Positions 34,374 through 41,811 of a DNA stretch of 64,000 nucleotides are shown piece by piece (the first letter of the stretch is position 1; every line of letters begins with the position of its first letter). The DNA is from an uncultured Corynebacterium sp. GTDB lineage: Bacteria > Actinomycetota > Actinomycetes > Mycobacteriales > Mycobacteriaceae. A program made the translations under genes and the position numbers. The notes beneath the pieces were generated by a model. The model made no database searches. It had not been told where the DNA came from and saw only the letters and a program-made list of their open reading frames with translations. The stretch is from contig NZ_CAMIHZ010000009.1 of the NCBI RefSeq assembly GCF_946222305.1, positions 1 through 64,000 of the forward strand. The letters run 5' to 3'.

Positions 34374-36557
34374 TTACTTCTTATCTTCTTGTGGCATGAA
34401 ACCTAGGTAGCGGGCCCATTCCTTGATGGAGTTATCGCGAGCGTAGCTGGAGTAGGAAGTGACCACCAGCTGCTTTTCCTTGGGGTAGTAGAACAGTGAT
34501 TCGTTGCCCGAAGAGGACGAAGAGTTGCTATTAGGGGAGAGGTACTGTACCTCCGCCCAGCCGTTGCCGGCCTCTTGGATCATGTTCTTCTGAAAGTTCG
34601 AGTTTTCCTGGTACCACTGGTAGATCTTTTCAGCGTCATCACCCGTTGCAACGTAGGTGTAGGAGTAACCCGTCGATTCCTTCAGGTCTTTAGAAACCTG
34701 GTTATCTAGGAACCTGCATTTCCACATTTCAGCGGGCAGTTTGTCACTGGAACTCGAGTTGTAGGAACTGTCGACTTTGTCAGTGTCGCAACTATTGATG
34801 CGGTTGTAGAACTGGGTAGGCATCACGCCCTTGACCTCGGGCGCCAAGATAGTCAATGCCTTGTAGGACTCCGAATCTTCTGGCGCAGCCTGATCTGGGA
34901 TAGTGGTGGCCTCCGAGAACTTGTCTAAACCATTTGGGCTGGCAGTAAGTTTGTTGACGACGAAAAAACCACCGGCTAACACCAGCAGAGCAGCCAGTGC
35001 AGCGCTTGTGACTTTTTTATTTCTTGTCAACAATTGAGTAACTGCAGATGCGCGGGATGCTGGGGCATTGGTGTTGGCGCCACCATAACCGTACGCCATC
35101 GAACTTGAGGACTCCTGACCATAACTGGCAACGCCGTACGGGCTCCGCCCTTGATTTTGCTGTCCGGGGTCGCTGTAGCTATCTCCGTAGCCGCTGGCGT
35201 TGTTCGCGGATGCGCTGGAACCGTAGGCGTTACTCGATGCTCGTTGTGTGGATGATCCGTACGCGTTCATGGACGGGTTCGTGCTCGACCCAAACGGATT
35301 TGAAGGTGCAGGTTCATCCGTAGAATAACCCATGGCCGAACCGGCACCAACACCTCCGACGGCTCCAGCGGCCGCGGTAAAGGGGTGCGATCCATTCGCT
35401 CCGTTTTGGGCACGGAATTCGGCGGTGTGGGGTACTTCCTCTCCAGTGAAACCGAACAGCGTTGCTGATAATGCACCGCGACACACCACTGTTTTCGGGT
35501 CGTCCAATGTCATGACGAGGCCAATTTCGCTGAGGCGGTTTTGCACATAGGGAATACGTGAGGAACCGCCGGTCATGAAGATGGGGGTTTCTTCGGCCTG
35601 CACCCCGGCTTGGTCCATAGCGGCCCGGGTTAGATCAATTGCGCGATCGATACTGGGGCGAATGACTTCGTTAAACTCCTCACGTGTGATCAACAACTCA
35701 GTTTCGCCCTCTGGAGTGGAAACAGCAATTGTCGCATTCGTGGTGTCGGAGAGCATCTCCTTCGCTTCGCGAATATTGTCCTGAAGTGTGTGTGTAACGG
35801 ACGCGGGAGCGGTCTGTAAGGAATCGGCCAAGTCCGGATCATCCTGCTCAATCTGCTGAAGCGCCCAGCGGTATAGCAGATTGTCTACGGTACGCCCTCC
35901 GATGGAGTTATCGCCCTTGGCGGCCGTGACACGGAAGTTGCCGTCGCTCAATGCTTGGAGAACCGCGATATCCAAAGTGCCACCACCGAAGTCGAAAACC
36001 ACGACATGTCCATCATTGGAAATCTGATTCTGGCTCGCGTAGTGGATAGCGGCCGCGCGCGGTTCTGAAAGGGTGCGGATTTTGCCGCGTTCCACTCCGA
36101 TGCTTTCCGCGGCGTTGATGAGCTGCTCAATTGCATGCGGAGACCATGCTTCAGGGTGCGTTAGCGTCACAGAAGTCGGCTCCTTTTCGGCATGTTGCTT
36201 CATGCCCACCCGCAAAGCGGTGCCAATGACCGTACCTACCACCTCATGGATCGGCAGATTTTCGCCAGCCACCTGCACCATCTCATGATCGATGTAACGC
36301 TTGGGGGACAACAAGAGACGGGAGGCATCCCGTCGAGTCTTCGCTAACGCAGCATCACCTGTGAGCAAACTGATTTCTGACGAGTGAGAAGCGGAGCTAT
36401 CGTCTAAGTAAACAGCCGATGGCATGAGGTTGGAACGGTGTGTAAGCGCCAGCGCCTCCACCATGCCCGTGGCAGGGGAGGTATGCGCTGCTGCCGTATT
36501 CGACGTTCCGAAGTCGATGGCGAAATGCCACGTAGAATCATTGGGAGTTGACACCAT
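34374..36557 (-). CDS. Membrane-anchored Hsp70 (DnaK-like) protein with an extracytoplasmic domain
   Basis: A 727-residue protein. Residues about 10-370 form an actin/Hsp70 ATPase domain: phosphate-1 loop AIDFGTSNT, phosphate-2 VVFDFGGGTLDIAV near 190, EPRAAAIHYA near 165, and adenosine loop MTGGSSRIP near 335. There is no DnaK substrate-binding domain. Instead a Ser/Gly/Asn/Tyr-rich linker with YGSS-like repeats (about 385-505) leads to one membrane helix (about 517-535). A 190-residue outer domain follows with two cysteines (NSCDTD, WKCRF), so an ATP-driven cytoplasmic domain is coupled to an outside sensor or binding domain. A candidate ECF promoter lies 46 bases upstream. The dynamin-like genes lie upstream on the same strand. 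Function is inferred to be envelope stress or membrane remodelling. Confidence 0.85.
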   Translation of the reverse strand: MVSTPNDSTWHFAIDFGTSNTAAAHTSPATGMVEALALTHRSNLMPSAVYLDDSSASHSSEISLLTGDAALAKTRRDASRLLLSPKRYIDHEMVQVAGENLPIHEVVGTVIGTALRVGMKQHAEKEPTSVTLTHPEAWSPHAIEQLINAAESIGVERGKIRTLSEPRAAAIHYASQNQISNDGHVVVFDFGGGTLDIAVLQALSDGNFRVTAAKGDNSIGGRTVDNLLYRWALQQIEQDDPDLADSLQTAPASVTHTLQDNIREAKEMLSDTTNATIAVSTPEGETELLITREEFNEVIRPSIDRAIDLTRAAMDQAGVQAEETPIFMTGGSSRIPYVQNRLSEIGLVMTLDDPKTVVCRGALSATLFGFTGEEVPHTAEFRAQNGANGSHPFTAAAGAVGGVGAGSAMGYSTDEPAPSNPFGSSTNPSMNAYGSSTQRASSNAYGSSASANNASGYGDSYSDPGQQNQGRSPYGVASYGQESSSSMAYGYGGANTNAPASRASAVTQLLTRNKKVTSAALAALLVLAGGFFVVNKLTASPNGLDKFSEATTIPDQAAPEDSESYKALTILAPEVKGVMPTQFYNRINSCDTDKVDSSYNSSSSDKLPAEMWKCRFLDNQVSKDLKESTGYSYTYVATGDDAEKIYQWYQENSNFQKNMIQEAGNGWAEVQYLSPNSNSSSSSGNESLFYYPKEKQLVVTSYSSYARDNSIKEWARYLGFMPQEDKK

Positions 36558-36602
36558 TGGTTGTCCTTTTTCTATGTCTGAAATGGAAACTAACAGTAAT
36601 TC

Positions 36603-36630
36603 AATAGCCTAAGGGGTGCTGTTAGTTCCC
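36603..36630 (-). promoter_or_regulatory. Candidate ECF-sigma promoter of the DnaK-like gene
   Basis: On the minus strand GGGAAC (36630-36625), a 16-base spacer, then GCTATT (36608-36603), ending 46 bases before the ATG at 36557. It has the same -35 and spacing as the promoter candidate before the sigma operon. Confidence 0.45.
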
Positions 36631-36718
36631 GCAGATTACTTAACTAACACCTTTGGGGGTAGCTGGGGTAGCGCTGGCATTTTTCCGACGCCACCTTCGC
36701 TTGCCAGCTTCTTCCCAC

Positions 36719-38158
36719 TTAATTCAAAGCTTCTAAGGCTGACTGGCATGCAGCAACCAGCCGCTCACGTGCTTCATCTTCGGCTGCCGAAAGTGAAGAC
36801 ATTGCGAGATCATGAAGTTGCTGAATCTCCTGCTGCAGAACTGCGCGAACCTCTGTGGTGGGGGTGTCCGGTGATAGCCCGACAACCTGTGCCGGTGTAT
36901 CAGCAGCGATAGTTTGGCGCAGGAATGGCAATAGGCTGGAGGATGGGGTGGTGGCGTAGGTGTCCCGGTAGCTGCGGTACAACATCACGTAGTGCATGGC
37001 CGGCTGCGTCGTAATGACAGAGTGAACCCATCGAACATGCTCACGGTCTGGGTGGTTGTTGGCTAGGTCCTGCAGGATGTCCAGCACACGCACGGCACGC
37101 TGCAGTACCGCATAGTAGGAAAGTTCGCCGATAAGGATATCCGTCAGTTGTGCAAGTCCTGAGACTTCGGTCATCCACTCAACCAACCCGGCGGCACCAC
37201 GCTCTGCGGCGATACGACGACCTGCTAAGAATCCATATTCGCCGAGAATATCTAGCAAGCCATCGCGTTGCTCGGCGGTGAGAGCGACACCGGCTTCGCG
37301 GGGATCCTCCAGCTCGAGGACATCAAGCAGTTGTTCTCGGTCCAGTTCGGAAAGAGTAGCCAAGTCGCGTGCCACAGCTGTGTTTACCCTTCCAGTGAGG
37401 GCGGACTCCGCCATCAAACCCGAAAGTGGAAGAACGGTGTACACAGCCCCTCCCAACTCGCTGGCAATACGCGAGGCATGAGAGCGAGCGTGATCCAAGG
37501 GATCCTTGCGGCCGAATGCGCCGGCACCAAAGGAATCGGCGCGGGAAAGTACCCCCACTGTCGTCAGGGGAGTCATGCCCAGCTCGGAAAGAAGCTCCAA
37601 TTCGTCTTCACGCGGGGTCGAATCTGAAAGAAAGACCACCGAATCTGCCCACGAGCTTGCACGAGTTGTGTCCTTACGCCCTTCCACCAGCACACGTTTC
37701 GTGCGGGCTTCGTTTTCTACAGTGAGAGTTGCCGTGCCGGGAGTATCGATCAGAGTGAGCCGCTCTAATCGGCTGTTGGGAAGGTATTGATCGATGTAAT
37801 CGACTTCATTCAGTGGCATGGGTAACTGTGTCAGCGGGCCATCGCTGAGCGGGATCCGTTCGACTTGGCCATAGTGTCCGCGCACCTCCGCTCGCGCTGG
37901 AGCCCCATTGCGGTAGATACTCACTGTCATTGTGCATTCCAACGCATCAGTCGCCGCGATCTTGTTTTCTGTCAAGGCGTTTACCAAAGTGGATTTGCCT
38001 GACTTTAATCGGCCTACAATCGCCACCCTTGGTGGCCGGCTGACCATTTCGAATAGCTCACGAGCTTCCTCCGCCAGTGCTGGCGACCCCTTTCCCAATG
38101 CCTCAATGGTTTGCCGTAGCAAAGTTGTTAGCTCAAAGACTCTTCTATCTGTGCTCAT
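36719..38158 (-). CDS. Dynamin-like GTPase, IniC-sized
   Basis: A 479-residue dynamin-superfamily GTPase. G1 loop GRLKSGKST is at residues 49-57, the switch/G2 threonine follows DALECTMTV near 76, G3 DTPG lies near 136, and G4-like SRAD near 205. A helical stalk region fills the C-terminal half. No membrane helix is obvious. Size and pairing match mycobacterial IniC (about 490 residues) next to IniA. Bacterial dynamin-like proteins remodel or protect membranes. The gene starts 48 bases after the larger GTPase on the same strand, so they form an operon, and the DnaK-like gene follows after 161 bases. Both GTPases keep their catalytic motifs. Confidence 0.87.
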   Translation of the reverse strand: MSTDRRVFELTTLLRQTIEALGKGSPALAEEARELFEMVSRPPRVAIVGRLKSGKSTLVNALTENKIAATDALECTMTVSIYRNGAPARAEVRGHYGQVERIPLSDGPLTQLPMPLNEVDYIDQYLPNSRLERLTLIDTPGTATLTVENEARTKRVLVEGRKDTTRASSWADSVVFLSDSTPREDELELLSELGMTPLTTVGVLSRADSFGAGAFGRKDPLDHARSHASRIASELGGAVYTVLPLSGLMAESALTGRVNTAVARDLATLSELDREQLLDVLELEDPREAGVALTAEQRDGLLDILGEYGFLAGRRIAAERGAAGLVEWMTEVSGLAQLTDILIGELSYYAVLQRAVRVLDILQDLANNHPDREHVRWVHSVITTQPAMHYVMLYRSYRDTYATTPSSSLLPFLRQTIAADTPAQVVGLSPDTPTTEVRAVLQQEIQQLHDLAMSSLSAAEDEARERLVAACQSALEALN

Positions 38159-38206
38159 ATCCGTGCTTTCGTCGTGTGTAAATAACCGAAGAAGTCGGTG
38201 CCAGGG

Positions 38207-40069
38207 TTAGTGGGTGTGTGCAACTTGCTGGAGTGTGCGGTCAGATTTCACTCGTAAGACCTCGCGGTGGTTTTGTAGCTCCACGATGGTCTGGTCGATG
38301 ATCTCGCCATTGCGCTTCAACCGTGCAACAGTTTGCCGACGCTCGTTTTCGCTTTCCTGGGCAATGCGCTGCGCTTCGCCAAGCTTGGTTTGCAATTCCT
38401 TCAGTTCATTGCGCAAGCGGGAGCGGTGTTTCAGCATGGTTTCGGTACGTCCGGTTGTGATGGCCGTATCGAACATGCGCACCGTTGCCATTCGCGTGGT
38501 CGCAATTGTTTCGCGTAGCCATGTCAGTAGGTGCTGTTTGCCATTACGCATCGCTCGGTAGCCCATGTTCACGCCAATCCACGCTGCAGCTGCTAGTGGA
38601 GCTAGCGGAATCACTACAGTCAACGCTGAGCCGCCGACCAAGCCCATGGTAAGAACACTGGGATCCACCAGGTTTGCGGTTTTCTTCTCCACTTCATGGC
38701 TGTGCGTTTCAGGGGGTGCTAGCGACAGCATGATCTGATGGTTGACTTCATCCATGAGCTCGGGGTGCCCTCCCAGTAGCTGGCCAGCATGTTGCCCGAT
38801 GGTATCGATCATGCGGGAAACCGAGTTCTCCATGATCTGGCGCAGCTCTACCTCGATTTGGCTGGTGAATACCTGGGGCTTGGTGCGCAGAATACGCATG
38901 CCTTCTTTGTTGATCCGCTGAGTCCAACGTTGGCTTAGCTCATCCAGCTGATGGTCCAATTCTGCCGAGGCTTGGTTGCGGGCAAGGGCGATATCACGCT
39001 GGAAGAGCTGCTCCCATTCGGACGTCTGTGCACGATAGTCTTCCAGCCTGGTGCGCTCCTCCTCTAGCTCCCGCACAGCGTCGGAGGTGTTTTCGTGCAA
39101 CTTGAGGTCTTGGGCATTGCTAGAGGCAATCTGTCGCAATCCACTGAGCGTAATGTCCAACGCTGTTTTCGTGCCGAGATCGTCGGGTCGATTGACGTGG
39201 ACGGTAATAAGGTCGCGCAGCTTGGCGATGCCACTGCGTTGCTCGATTTCTCGCCTCTTTTCTTCTGACGCCAGGTTTTGTGCATCAAGTGCTCGCAGCG
39301 AGGAAACGCCTACTACCGGGATATCTAGACCGAGGTGGTTAGCGATGAGGCGCTGATTATCGGCCTCAATTGCCCGCCACCGACGGATGTTTTTATCTGT
39401 CTTGGTTAACGCGACGATTACACTTCCGACTTGGTCATAAGCTGTGCGGAGAATTTCCATCTCCGGGGATGTGATAGGGCTCGACGCATCGCAGACCATC
39501 AGCAAAACACCCGCGTTTCTTGCCTCTGCAAGCGCTGAATTGATGGCGTGCTTGTCTAGTCCTCCCACCCCTGGAGTGTCAATGATTAACGATTTAGTCA
39601 TCGACCTAGCGGGGACATGGAGCTCGGCCGCGCTGGGGAGTTGTTGGACCTCCTGGCTGTCCTTGCTCAACTTCTCGAAGCGTTTGACTGCCTCGTGGGT
39701 TACCCAATTGTCCAGTTCTCCGGGGTCGATGGAATCTCGACGATCACCGCGAACCAGGGCAGCGGATACTGGGGTGTCGTCGGGTAAAGAGGGATCCACA
39801 AAAACGCGAATAGGTGCGCTAGTGGCGGTTGAAACGCTCACTGGCAAAAGATCCGGATAGCCAATGAGGGCATTAACCAAGCTGGATTTTCCCCGCTTAA
39901 CTTCGCCGACGATAACAACTGTGGAGGTGCGGAACTTCGTGTCTATTAAGCACTGCGCACGGTTGGCGATATCGGTGAGTTGGTAGCGGCGGCAGATATC
40001 CGCGCCGCGGGTAATACTGCTACGGATATCGCGGGCGGTCTCCGCTAGTTGGGGAGACGTGGGGGACAC
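38207..40069 (-). CDS. Dynamin-like GTPase, IniA-sized, with paired membrane segments
   Basis: A 620-residue dynamin-superfamily GTPase. G1 GEVKRGKSS is at residues 55-63, followed by a threonine-containing switch (STATSAP), G3 DTPGVGG near 145 and G4 TKTDKN near 200. Long helical stalk segments follow. A hydrophobic hairpin (SVLTMGLVGGSALTVVIPLA and neighbouring residues) near 460-500 is a typical membrane paddle, and the C-terminus is a coiled coil rich in Arg/Glu/Gln. It corresponds in size and layout to IniA (640 residues). I place the start at the GTG at 40069 because GGAGG lies 7 bases upstream; an in-frame TTG at 40114 lacks one. Tandem dynamin-like proteins often work as a pair. Confidence 0.88.
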   Translation of the reverse strand: MSPTSPQLAETARDIRSSITRGADICRRYQLTDIANRAQCLIDTKFRTSTVVIVGEVKRGKSSLVNALIGYPDLLPVSVSTATSAPIRVFVDPSLPDDTPVSAALVRGDRRDSIDPGELDNWVTHEAVKRFEKLSKDSQEVQQLPSAAELHVPARSMTKSLIIDTPGVGGLDKHAINSALAEARNAGVLLMVCDASSPITSPEMEILRTAYDQVGSVIVALTKTDKNIRRWRAIEADNQRLIANHLGLDIPVVGVSSLRALDAQNLASEEKRREIEQRSGIAKLRDLITVHVNRPDDLGTKTALDITLSGLRQIASSNAQDLKLHENTSDAVRELEEERTRLEDYRAQTSEWEQLFQRDIALARNQASAELDHQLDELSQRWTQRINKEGMRILRTKPQVFTSQIEVELRQIMENSVSRMIDTIGQHAGQLLGGHPELMDEVNHQIMLSLAPPETHSHEVEKKTANLVDPSVLTMGLVGGSALTVVIPLAPLAAAAWIGVNMGYRAMRNGKQHLLTWLRETIATTRMATVRMFDTAITTGRTETMLKHRSRLRNELKELQTKLGEAQRIAQESENERRQTVARLKRNGEIIDQTIVELQNHREVLRVKSDRTLQQVAHTH

Positions 40070-40503
40070 GGGTTGCCTCCAATGTTTGTGTGTAGGTTGG
40101 TTCGGACTTCGCAAGAAACTATAGACCCATCATCACAAAAATGAGGGTCGAATTTAATTTGGGGTTAAATACGGTGGCTGATTGGGGCGAGAGAATATTA
40201 TTCAATTGCGGTATCACCCCCGGAAGCGGTCTTATGGGTCGGGCAATAAAAGTGCTATGAGCAGGGTGTAATCGAACTCTGTCATGTTGGATGAAGAGCT
40301 TTTTACCCCCGCGGGAACCTAGGTGGGGTGGAGACGCATTCAACAGTTGCCAAGAGGAAATGAGCTTCTTCGGCAATACTGGAGAGACCTTCAGATGCGA
40401 CACTCGCGGAAACCAAAGAAACCGCAGAACTCAAATGAAGGCGACCTAAACCCCACATTTTCGTAGTCGGCCTTCGACACAATACCTAGACAGGAGAGAA
40501 ACA
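40070..40503. other. Divergent control region between the dynamin operon and the repeat protein
   Basis: This long non-coding stretch holds an AT-rich patch near 40140-40210, likely promoter DNA for the IniA-like gene, and a GGGAAC-type candidate at 40313-40341 facing the repeat protein. An AGGAGAG ribosome-binding site precedes the ATG at 40504. No RNA gene or further ORF is convincing. Confidence 0.5.
40313..40341 (+). promoter_or_regulatory. Candidate ECF-sigma promoter facing the 13-residue-repeat gene
   Basis: GGGAAC (40313-40318), a 17-base spacer, then GCATTC (40336-40341), about 163 bases before the ATG. It is the third instance of the pattern in this module; the long leader makes it the weakest. 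Confidence 0.35.
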
Positions 40504-41634
40504 ATGTCCGATCAGAACAACGCCCCAGCTGCAACCCCTAACCAGGCTCCACAGAACACCCCGAACGCACAAGACAAGTTCACCATCACCGACAATGATG
40601 GCAACCAAGTTCGCGGCACCGTGCTTGGTGCGCAGGACACTGATTCCGATGGCAAGGCCGACAAGTTCCAGGTGGATCTGAATAACGATGGTCGCGCCGA
40701 CGCCACCGTCTACGACAAGGACGAAGACGGCAAGGTGGACCGCGTTGAAATGGACCGCGATGGTGATTCGGTTACCGATACCGTCATGACCTCCACCTCC
40801 GACAATGGGCGAATGGATCAGGTTGAGAAGGACACCAACAACGATGGTCGTTTGGATACCCGCGGTCGGGATACCAACCACGACGGCAAGGCTGACAAGG
40901 TTGAAATGGATACCGACGGTGACGGCACGGCTGACGTGAAGGTGGAAGACTACAACCACGACGGTCGAGTTGATCACATCAGCTACGACGTTGATGGTGA
41001 TGGCACCACTGATTACCGCGAGGCGGATACCAACTACGACGGCAAGGTTGACATGACCAACGGTGATGGCGCTCCTACCGCAGCTCAGAAAGCCGCTGTG
41101 GACCGCGTGACTGAAACCAACCCAGGGCAGGGATCCCAGGAGCAGGTGCAGCCGGCACCGAATGCCGCTCAGCCGGAAGCTCCTAAGCAGGATGACAAGG
41201 CCGCAGAAAAGGATTCTAAGGAGGCTTCCCATGGGCAGGACCAAGCGACCCAGCCAGCTGCGGATCACCAGACCCCGCAGGGCGGAACCAAGGTTGACCT
41301 AGACGGTGACGGCCTCGCTGACGGCATCGCGTACGACACCAACCATGACGGACGCACTGACATGCTGGAGCTGGATTCCAATGGCGACCACCGCACCGAC
41401 ACCATGCTGGTGGATTCCAACCACGATGGTCGCGTAGATCAGGTTCACGTTGACCTCAATGGTGACGGCAAGTCTGACCGCGCAATGTTCGATAATGACT
41501 ACGACGGTTACGCGGACCAGGTCCAGTACGATTCCAACCACAACGGTCACTACGACCACGCTTACGATGTCCACGGAACCGACCGTGCACCGCAGATGCC
41601 AGATACTCACGGTGCTGACCAGGATATGGCTTAA
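40504..41634 (+). CDS. Protein built from 13-residue Asp/Asn-Gly repeats (calcium-loop-like), unknown function
   Basis: A 376-residue, highly acidic protein. From about residue 45 to 187 it consists of eleven consecutive 13-residue units of the form D-x-(N/D)-x-D-G-x-x-D-x-h-x-h. After a Gln/Ala/Lys/Glu-rich linker, a second block of seven or eight units runs from about 265 to 360. The D-x-D/N-x-D-G spacing is that of EF-hand, dockerin and thrombospondin type-3 calcium loops, so metal binding is likely. No signal peptide, membrane segment or anchor is seen, so it appears cytoplasmic or leaderless. It is divergent from the IniA-like gene, in the place where mycobacteria have iniB, though there is no visible IniB similarity. 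AGGAGAG precedes the ATG. Confidence 0.85.
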   Translation: MSDQNNAPAATPNQAPQNTPNAQDKFTITDNDGNQVRGTVLGAQDTDSDGKADKFQVDLNNDGRADATVYDKDEDGKVDRVEMDRDGDSVTDTVMTSTSDNGRMDQVEKDTNNDGRLDTRGRDTNHDGKADKVEMDTDGDGTADVKVEDYNHDGRVDHISYDVDGDGTTDYREADTNYDGKVDMTNGDGAPTAAQKAAVDRVTETNPGQGSQEQVQPAPNAAQPEAPKQDDKAAEKDSKEASHGQDQATQPAADHQTPQGGTKVDLDGDGLADGIAYDTNHDGRTDMLELDSNGDHRTDTMLVDSNHDGRVDQVHVDLNGDGKSDRAMFDNDYDGYADQVQYDSNHNGHYDHAYDVHGTDRAPQMPDTHGADQDMA

Positions 41635-41641
41635 GGAATAC

Positions 41642-41680
41642 GAGCTAGGAGCCCAACCCCACCACCAGGGTCCTAGCTTC
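41642..41680 (+). terminator. Terminator after the repeat-protein gene
   Basis: GAGCTAGGAGCCC (41642-41654) pairs with GGGTCCTAGCTTC (from 41668) with small mismatches. A pyrimidine-rich TCTGTTTCC tract follows. Confidence 0.65.
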
Positions 41681-41811
41681 TGTTTCCCAGCTTTTATTTC
41701 TCTGTCACACAATCCCTATCCATCAGGCTCGACCTTAAACCAACTCCCGAAAAGGGCTCCGCGCAAGCGGGGTTCAACATCACTCACACCCACATTGAGC
41801 CCTGCAGGTGA

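Noticed and set aside
40486..41268. 260-codon hydrophobic minus-strand frame opposite the repeat protein
   Set aside because: It mirrors the Asp/Gly repeat codons (giving Val/Ile/Gly runs). There is no ribosome-binding site, and the plus-strand gene has a clear one.
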